Positions 31,925-36,663 of a stretch of DNA of 36,663 bases are shown piece by piece. The position numbers and the translations under genes are program-made. The stretch lies in the NCBI GenBank assembly GCA_003645255.1, contig QNES01000022.1, positions 1-36,663 of the forward strand, given 5' to 3'. Position 1 is the stretch's first letter, and each line of letters starts with the position of its first letter. The notes below the pieces were generated by a model. That model saw only the letters and a list, made by a program, of their open reading frames with translations. It had not been told where the DNA came from and searched no databases. The stretch is from Gammaproteobacteria bacterium (lineage in GTDB: Bacteria > Pseudomonadota > Gammaproteobacteria > Beggiatoales > Beggiatoaceae).

Positions 31925-34900
31925 TCAAAATTTGATTTTTTCAGCTATCGCCTGGACATGAGGTTGATAATTCATGGTAAAGTGATTCCCTGGCACCGTA
32001 TTGATTTCAATTCCACCCCCCGCAAATTCTAACCAAAAATGTTCGGGATGATGGATGGTATCTTTTTCCAACGGTTCTTCGGCGCGGAAAAAGATGAATT
32101 TTTCAGGATAAATGCGAGGCGAATAGTTCTTCCTCGCTTCATGATTGGCTCTGATAACTTGAACTAATTGCTGAATTTGAGATGCTTCAAAACCCTTGCG
32201 TTCCTCCGTTAGTTCCAAAATGCAGCTTATTTGTTCTTCAAGAGCTAATTTTCGCAAATCATTCAAAGATAGGGAATTTATGTTTAATTTCAACAGGTGA
32301 TCAGCAATGAACAAAAGAATAGCGGCATCATCTTCTAAATTAAACAAAGCTTGATCGACAGCCGGGGTATCAGCAAGAAACAAAAGTGCGACTTTTTGAT
32401 CTAGAGCATGTAGTTGCTGCGCCATTTCAAAAGCGACAAGACCACCAAACGAAGAACCACCCAAAAGATAAGGACCCACTGGCTGAAGAGCACGCATTGC
32501 TTTGATATAGTGCGCCGCCATATCTTCAATTTTGTTAAGCGGTTCAGTTTCCCCTTCAAATCCAAGTGCTTGAAAACCATAAACGGGTTGATCCGGGTTA
32601 AGACTCTGGGCAAGTTCCCGATATAAGAATACTTGTCCATATATCGAATGTACCAAAAATAAAGGTTTTTTCTGACTACTGCCCGCTTGGATTTTGACCA
32701 ATGAGGAAGGAAGAGCGGGTTTCACATCCTGAGTGGAATCGGCAGTATCAATTAGTTCAGCTAACTCAGCAATGGTTGGTGCATTTAAAAATTTTTGCAC
32801 CGACAATTCTGCTTGCATCGTTTTGCGTACTTTGGTAATCAGGTGACTGGCTATTAAGGAACAGCCTCCTAAATCAAAAAAATTATCGTGGATACCAACC
32901 TGTTCAACGCCTAAAAAACTTTGCCAAATTTTGGCAAGCTTTTGTTCCTTTTTGTCCCGGGGAGCAGTATAAGAAGATAAGTTTGGTCTGGAAGAAAAAA
33001 GTGAAAACGAATCTTCTTCTTCCTGAGCTTCAGATTCTTCATTTCCAGCTAATTGAGACGTACCGCCAACAGCGCTCTGTTTTTGAGGATCAATCCAGTA
33101 ACGATGCAGTTCAAATGGATAAGTTGGTAAAGGAACTCGATGACGCTGTTCAAGCGCATAAAATCCCGACCAATTGATTTTTACCCCGGCTGCCCAAAGT
33201 TTGCCCAAAGTCGTGAGCAAAAATGCCACATCTGATTGATTATCCTTGGATTCACGTACTGATGAAACGATAAATTGCTCTGGGGCTTTATCCGGATGTT
33301 GATTAATTAATGCACCTAAAGTCCGTCCAGGACCAACTTCAAGCAAAATTTGCGTTGGTTCCAGCAATAACTGTTGCAAACATTCATTAAAACGCACGGT
33401 ATGACGTAAATGCTTGGCCCAGTAGTTAGGATCGGTCGCTTCTGCCGCTGTAATCCAATTACCGGTTACATTGGATAAATAGGGAATTTGTGGAGGCTTT
33501 AGATTAATTTTTCGGACATGCTCGGCAAACTGTTCGACAATGGGCTCCATCATTTCTGAATGTAAAGCATGGGAAGCACTTAGACGACGGCACTCTACAC
33601 CTTCATCTGTAAGTTGTTTTTGTAATGCCTCAATTGCTTCAATATTTCCGGCTGCCACAGAAAGGGATGGTCTATTAGTCACAGCCAAGGAGAGTTCCTT
33701 GCCCAAATAAGCTTCTAGTTCTTTTGCGGTGAAGGGGGTAGCGAGCATAGCACCCGGTGGTATTTGCTGCTGTATCATTTGACCCTGTGCTGCCACTAGC
33801 GACAATGCATCTTCAAGCGAGAATACACCTGCCAAACAGGCTGCGACATATTCGCCAATACTATGACCAACCATCGCTTTGGGACGTACACCCCATTCCA
33901 TCCACAACTGAGCAAGGGCATAGTCAATGACAAAAATGGCAACTTGGTTAATAGCCGTTTGTTGAAGTTGTTGTGTGGCTTCTTTGTTCGGATACAACAA
34001 ATGACGCAAATCAAAACCGATTATCGGTTTGAGAATTTCTGAGCCAATATCCACCTGTTTTTGAAATGTCGGTTCAACTTGGTATAGTTCTAGCCCCATA
34101 TTGACATACTGCGATTCTTGTTCTGAAAACATGAACACGACAGATCGTCTTTTTGATACGGAGGTAAATATTCGTTTTGGTTCCCGCTTCTCTAAAAGAT
34201 TGGCAGCCTCATCAATGCTATGGCAAACCAATATTCTGCGATGGTTAAAATCTTTGCGACCTAGCTGAAGTGTATAAGCAGCATCAGCGAAGTTAAGTTC
34301 CTGATGTTGCTGGAAATATTTTGCCAGTTGTGTTGTTGCAGTTTCAAGGGCAGACTCCGTTTTTGCGGACAATACCAGTAACTGCCAAGGTCGGGATTTT
34401 CCAGAAGGTTCTTGTATTGGTGCCTCTTCTAAAATGGCATGTGCATTAGTACCGCCGACACCAAAGGCACTAATCCCAGCACGACGCGGAATTCCATCCG
34501 TTTTCCATTCTTGTAGGGTAGCATTGACATAAAAAGGACTATTAGCAAAGTCAATCTTAGGATTTGGTTTTTGAAAATGAAGAGTAGGGGGAAGTAACCG
34601 ATGTTTCATAGCCAAAACAACCTTCATAAGACCTATCACACCGGCAGCGTTGTTAGTATGACCAATATTGGGTTTGAGTGAACCGATAGGACAAAGGTAA
34701 TCAGTTTTTGGAAGTGTTGCACGAAATGCTTTAGTCAGTGCTTTGATTTCAATGGGGTCCCCTAATTTTGTACCGGTCCCCTGAGCTTCTATATATGAAA
34801 TGGTTTCTGCCCCTATGCCAGCAGACGAAAGTGCTTGGATAATCGTTTCTGCTTGACCATCTACACTAGATGTGGCATAACTCATTTTGGCACTACCATC

Positions 34901-35728
34901 ATTGGTGACGGCAGAACCTTTGATAGTGGCATAAATACAGTCGCCATCGGCTAAAGCCTTTTTGAGCGATTTCAAAACAACAATGCCCGCACCACTGGCT
35001 GGCACAAGTCCCGCAGCTTGAGCATCAAATGCTCGACTATGACCGTCTGGCGAAAACATCATACCTTCTTGGTACCAATAACCTTCTCTTTGAGGAACGC
35101 GGACAAAAATACCACCAGCCAGCACCATATCACTCTGCTCATTCAGCAAACTTTGACATCCCAAGTGAATAGCTACCAATGATGTAGAACAAGTGGTGGC
35201 AACATTTATACTGGGTCCTTTTAAGTTCAATTTGTAGGACACCCGCATGGGTATCGCATCTTTATCATTAGTTGTTGCAATATCGAAGTTACTAAAAGTG
35301 TTAAATAACTTAGGATTGGATGCTAAATTCCTAATTAAGTAGGTACTTATACCCGCACCAGCGTAAACACCAATACGACCCTCGTATTTTTCAGAATCGT
35401 AGCCCGCATTTTCCAATGCTTCCCAAGCACATTGCAGAAAAAGACGATGTTGAGGATCCATCATAGCTGCTTCTTTGGGACTGAAATTAAAAAATGAAGC
35501 ATCAAACATTTCGACATCTTCCAACGCGCCATAAGCTTTAACATAACCACTATCTTGAAGCAAAGCTGGTGCGACACCTGAATTTTCTAATTCTTCATCG
35601 CCAAAAAAGGTAATGGATTCAACACCGTCTCGTATATTTTGCCAAAACTCATTGACATTGTTCGCCCCTGGAAAACGACCTGCCATACCGATTATGGCTA
35701 TAGAGTCTTGTAATTTCGATTCATTCAT
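31925..35728 (-). CDS. Type I polyketide synthase module: KS-AT-ACP-TE
   Basis: The product is 1267 aa. The KS (about 8-430) has VATTCSTSL with Cys180 and KPNIGHT with His357, but the HGTGT histidine is Gln316 (EAQGTGT). The AT (about 530-830) has GHSIGE with Ser623 and HALH (720-723, near the malonyl-type HAFH). However, the normal GQGSQ reads EQESQ (536-540), and the carboxylate-binding Arg of the AxRG motif is Gln648 (AAQGQM). A PTYPFELHRYW linker follows. The ACP (about 925-995) has DLGGCSL with Ser957. The TE (about 1020-1267) has GGSSFGG with Ser1093, Asp1120 and GNHF. No KR, DH or ER is present. The frame is intact over 3.8 kb, so selection probably keeps it, yet normal malonyl extension is doubtful. 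A sulfotransferase gene lies 48 nt upstream on the same strand. Confidence 0.88.
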   Translation of the reverse strand: MNESKLQDSIAIIGMAGRFPGANNVNEFWQNIRDGVESITFFGDEELENSGVAPALLQDSGYVKAYGALEDVEMFDASFFNFSPKEAAMMDPQHRLFLQCAWEALENAGYDSEKYEGRIGVYAGAGISTYLIRNLASNPKLFNTFSNFDIATTNDKDAIPMRVSYKLNLKGPSINVATTCSTSLVAIHLGCQSLLNEQSDMVLAGGIFVRVPQREGYWYQEGMMFSPDGHSRAFDAQAAGLVPASGAGIVVLKSLKKALADGDCIYATIKGSAVTNDGSAKMSYATSSVDGQAETIIQALSSAGIGAETISYIEAQGTGTKLGDPIEIKALTKAFRATLPKTDYLCPIGSLKPNIGHTNNAAGVIGLMKVVLAMKHRLLPPTLHFQKPNPKIDFANSPFYVNATLQEWKTDGIPRRAGISAFGVGGTNAHAILEEAPIQEPSGKSRPWQLLVLSAKTESALETATTQLAKYFQQHQELNFADAAYTLQLGRKDFNHRRILVCHSIDEAANLLEKREPKRIFTSVSKRRSVVFMFSEQESQYVNMGLELYQVEPTFQKQVDIGSEILKPIIGFDLRHLLYPNKEATQQLQQTAINQVAIFVIDYALAQLWMEWGVRPKAMVGHSIGEYVAACLAGVFSLEDALSLVAAQGQMIQQQIPPGAMLATPFTAKELEAYLGKELSLAVTNRPSLSVAAGNIEAIEALQKQLTDEGVECRRLSASHALHSEMMEPIVEQFAEHVRKINLKPPQIPYLSNVTGNWITAAEATDPNYWAKHLRHTVRFNECLQQLLLEPTQILLEVGPGRTLGALINQHPDKAPEQFIVSSVRESKDNQSDVAFLLTTLGKLWAAGVKINWSGFYALEQRHRVPLPTYPFELHRYWIDPQKQSAVGGTSQLAGNEESEAQEEEDSFSLFSSRPNLSSYTAPRDKKEQKLAKIWQSFLGVEQVGIHDNFFDLGGCSLIASHLITKVRKTMQAELSVQKFLNAPTIAELAELIDTADSTQDVKPALPSSLVKIQAGSSQKKPLFLVHSIYGQVFLYRELAQSLNPDQPVYGFQALGFEGETEPLNKIEDMAAHYIKAMRALQPVGPYLLGGSSFGGLVAFEMAQQLHALDQKVALLFLADTPAVDQALFNLEDDAAILLFIADHLLKLNINSLSLNDLRKLALEEQISCILELTEERKGFEASQIQQLVQVIRANHEARKNYSPRIYPEKFIFFRAEEPLEKDTIHHPEHFWLEFAGGGIEINTVPGNHFTMNYQPHVQAIAEKIKF

Positions 35729-35776
35729 CTGGTTTCTTCTAAATATGGGTATATTATTTATTGGGTATTCCCTTTA

Positions 35777-36535
35777 CTACTTTTTTCGTTCTAAAAATTC
35801 CCTTATGTATATTGAGTCAGAAGGACTCTGCGTTTCAAGACGGTTTTTTTCTACGTCTTTTTGATAAGACAAAAAAACGGGATCTTGGTAAACACCTTCT
35901 TTTTCCACAAGATTGGAAAACCATTCTTTTGCCATAGCGTAAAGTTTAAAATCATAAAAACGAAGCTTTTTGATGCGCTCCAAGATATCTGGCGAAAGCT
36001 CAGATTTTTGAACCGGCTTTTTCGCACGGTTAGTATGAGGGAACGGGATTGAGTAATCCCATCCCATCATCTTGTTGAGCAGAAATATTGTTTCCGCATA
36101 TTTTTCAGTAATGCCGATGAAGGCGTAATGGGTTTCGAGATTCTTTATGGCTTGCTCAAATATCTCTTCTGTACACCTCTCCTGAGCTAAAAAACCATTC
36201 TGCTTAATACTAACGGCGGTAGGCACTTCTTTTCCCGCGCGTTCTCCGTGCCAATGGGTAGCTAACCAATTGGTCGAGGTGACAATATCGTATCCGTTGT
36301 TTTCGGCATATACCACATATTGCTCTATGCCAAACTCTTCCAAAGGAATGCCGATATGTTTCTGATGTTCATTTTTTGGAATACCAGTGAGAAACCAATA
36401 ATATTGTGAAAGAAATCCATCAATCGGATTGCGCAGGAAGGTAAAATAAGCACACGGTCCGGGAACAAAGTCATGAACTCCAAAGGAATTATGTCCTGTG
36501 ATTACTTTGGTTTTCAGTTTTTCAGCATCGGGCAA
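35777..36535 (-). pseudogene. Sulfotransferase family 2 protein lacking its N-terminal P-loop
   Basis: About 252 aa are open. ITGHNSFGVHDFVPGPCAYF and TFLRNPIDGFLSQYYWFL match the family, the latter with the 3'-phosphate-binding R-x-P...S-x-Y motif. FIGITEKYAETIFLLNKMMG is the usual later block. The PAPS 5'-phosphosulfate loop (HIPKTGGTS type), expected 40-60 residues earlier, is absent: the frame meets a stop at 36545-36547, and no ATG precedes the homology (only TTG 36535). None of the three upstream frames in the remaining bases shows the loop. The gene seems cut at its 5' end, so PAPS binding is unlikely. It lies just upstream of the polyketide synthase on the same strand and may once have sulfated its product. 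Confidence 0.68.
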
Positions 36536-36663
36536 ACTAAGGTATTATATACATTCACTGATTTAATCGTATTTAATGGTATTAAATAGAAGAAAATACT
36601 AAAGAACTTTGTCGTTCAAGCAATCTACAATTCTTAGGTATTGATGAAAAAGGTTCCCCAGGA
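36536..36663. other. Window edge, no gene assigned
   Basis: The left part (36541-36590) is AT-rich with TTTAATCGTATTTAATGG-type near-repeats. From about 36584 to the end one plus-strand frame (EENTKELCRSSNLQFLGIDE) and one minus-strand frame are open. Neither shows a recognisable motif nor a start codon, so nothing is called. Confidence 0.4.

Noticed and set aside
36584-36663. Plus-strand open frame at the right edge
   Set aside because: About 27 codons without a start or recognisable motif, and the opposite strand is equally open.

Overview
The window looks like a chromosomal segment of a low-GC gammaproteobacterium. The Beggiatoaceae/Thiotrichales type of large sulfur bacteria is my best guess. 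This is an inference from three things. Housekeeping families such as MazG, NadC, LipB, FetAB and a DUF4426 protein are gammaproteobacterial in flavour. They are mixed with cyanobacteria-like WD40/STAND and polyketide genes. Nearly every intergenic gap carries short palindromic repeats. No rRNA, phage, CRISPR array or intact insertion sequence was seen.

Layout: 1-1024 holds the end of mazG facing a NYN-domain nuclease gene. 1025-1561 holds tRNA-Phe with a near-consensus promoter, then an unusual 104-nt nested hairpin ending in a T-run. 1562-4741 is a glycogen pair (GH57 and GlgA). 4861-6242 holds NadC and a membrane-anchored retropepsin-like protease. 6369-8715 is a four-gene unit: two DUF1538 membrane proteins, a PII-like protein and a CBS protein. 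It reads as a transporter with its own regulators. 8790-10290 encodes the FetAB-type exporter.

10386-16147 encodes a two-gene unit with a 4-bp overlap: a protein with an N-terminal TIR domain and two further TIR-like segments, then a 1441-aa nSTAND1 NTPase with a transmembrane helix and 16 WD40 repeats. This is the best candidate for a little-described signalling or defence system. 16148-20041 is accessory DNA with a small secreted orphan, a solo RNase III domain with an altered active site, a HepT/MntA toxin-antitoxin pair and a PD-(D/E)XK-like protein, all separated by repeats. 20202-28250 returns to ordinary genes: a pilus/secretion-type TPR protein, a WecG/TagA glycosyltransferase, an XPB-like helicase, DUF4426, an MtaD-like deaminase and LipB.

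28331-36535 ends in disturbed DNA. A truncated HemN-like radical SAM gene abuts a P1B ATPase fragment missing its N-terminal half. Next come an O-methyltransferase, a single-module polyketide synthase (KS-AT-ACP-TE) and a sulfotransferase that lacks its PAPS P-loop. The polyketide synthase is a full-length open frame but has Gln at the KS HGTGT histidine, and Glu and Gln at normally invariant AT positions. It is therefore either a non-elongating or loading-type enzyme, or a decaying one.

Functions come from reading motifs by eye. No database search was run.
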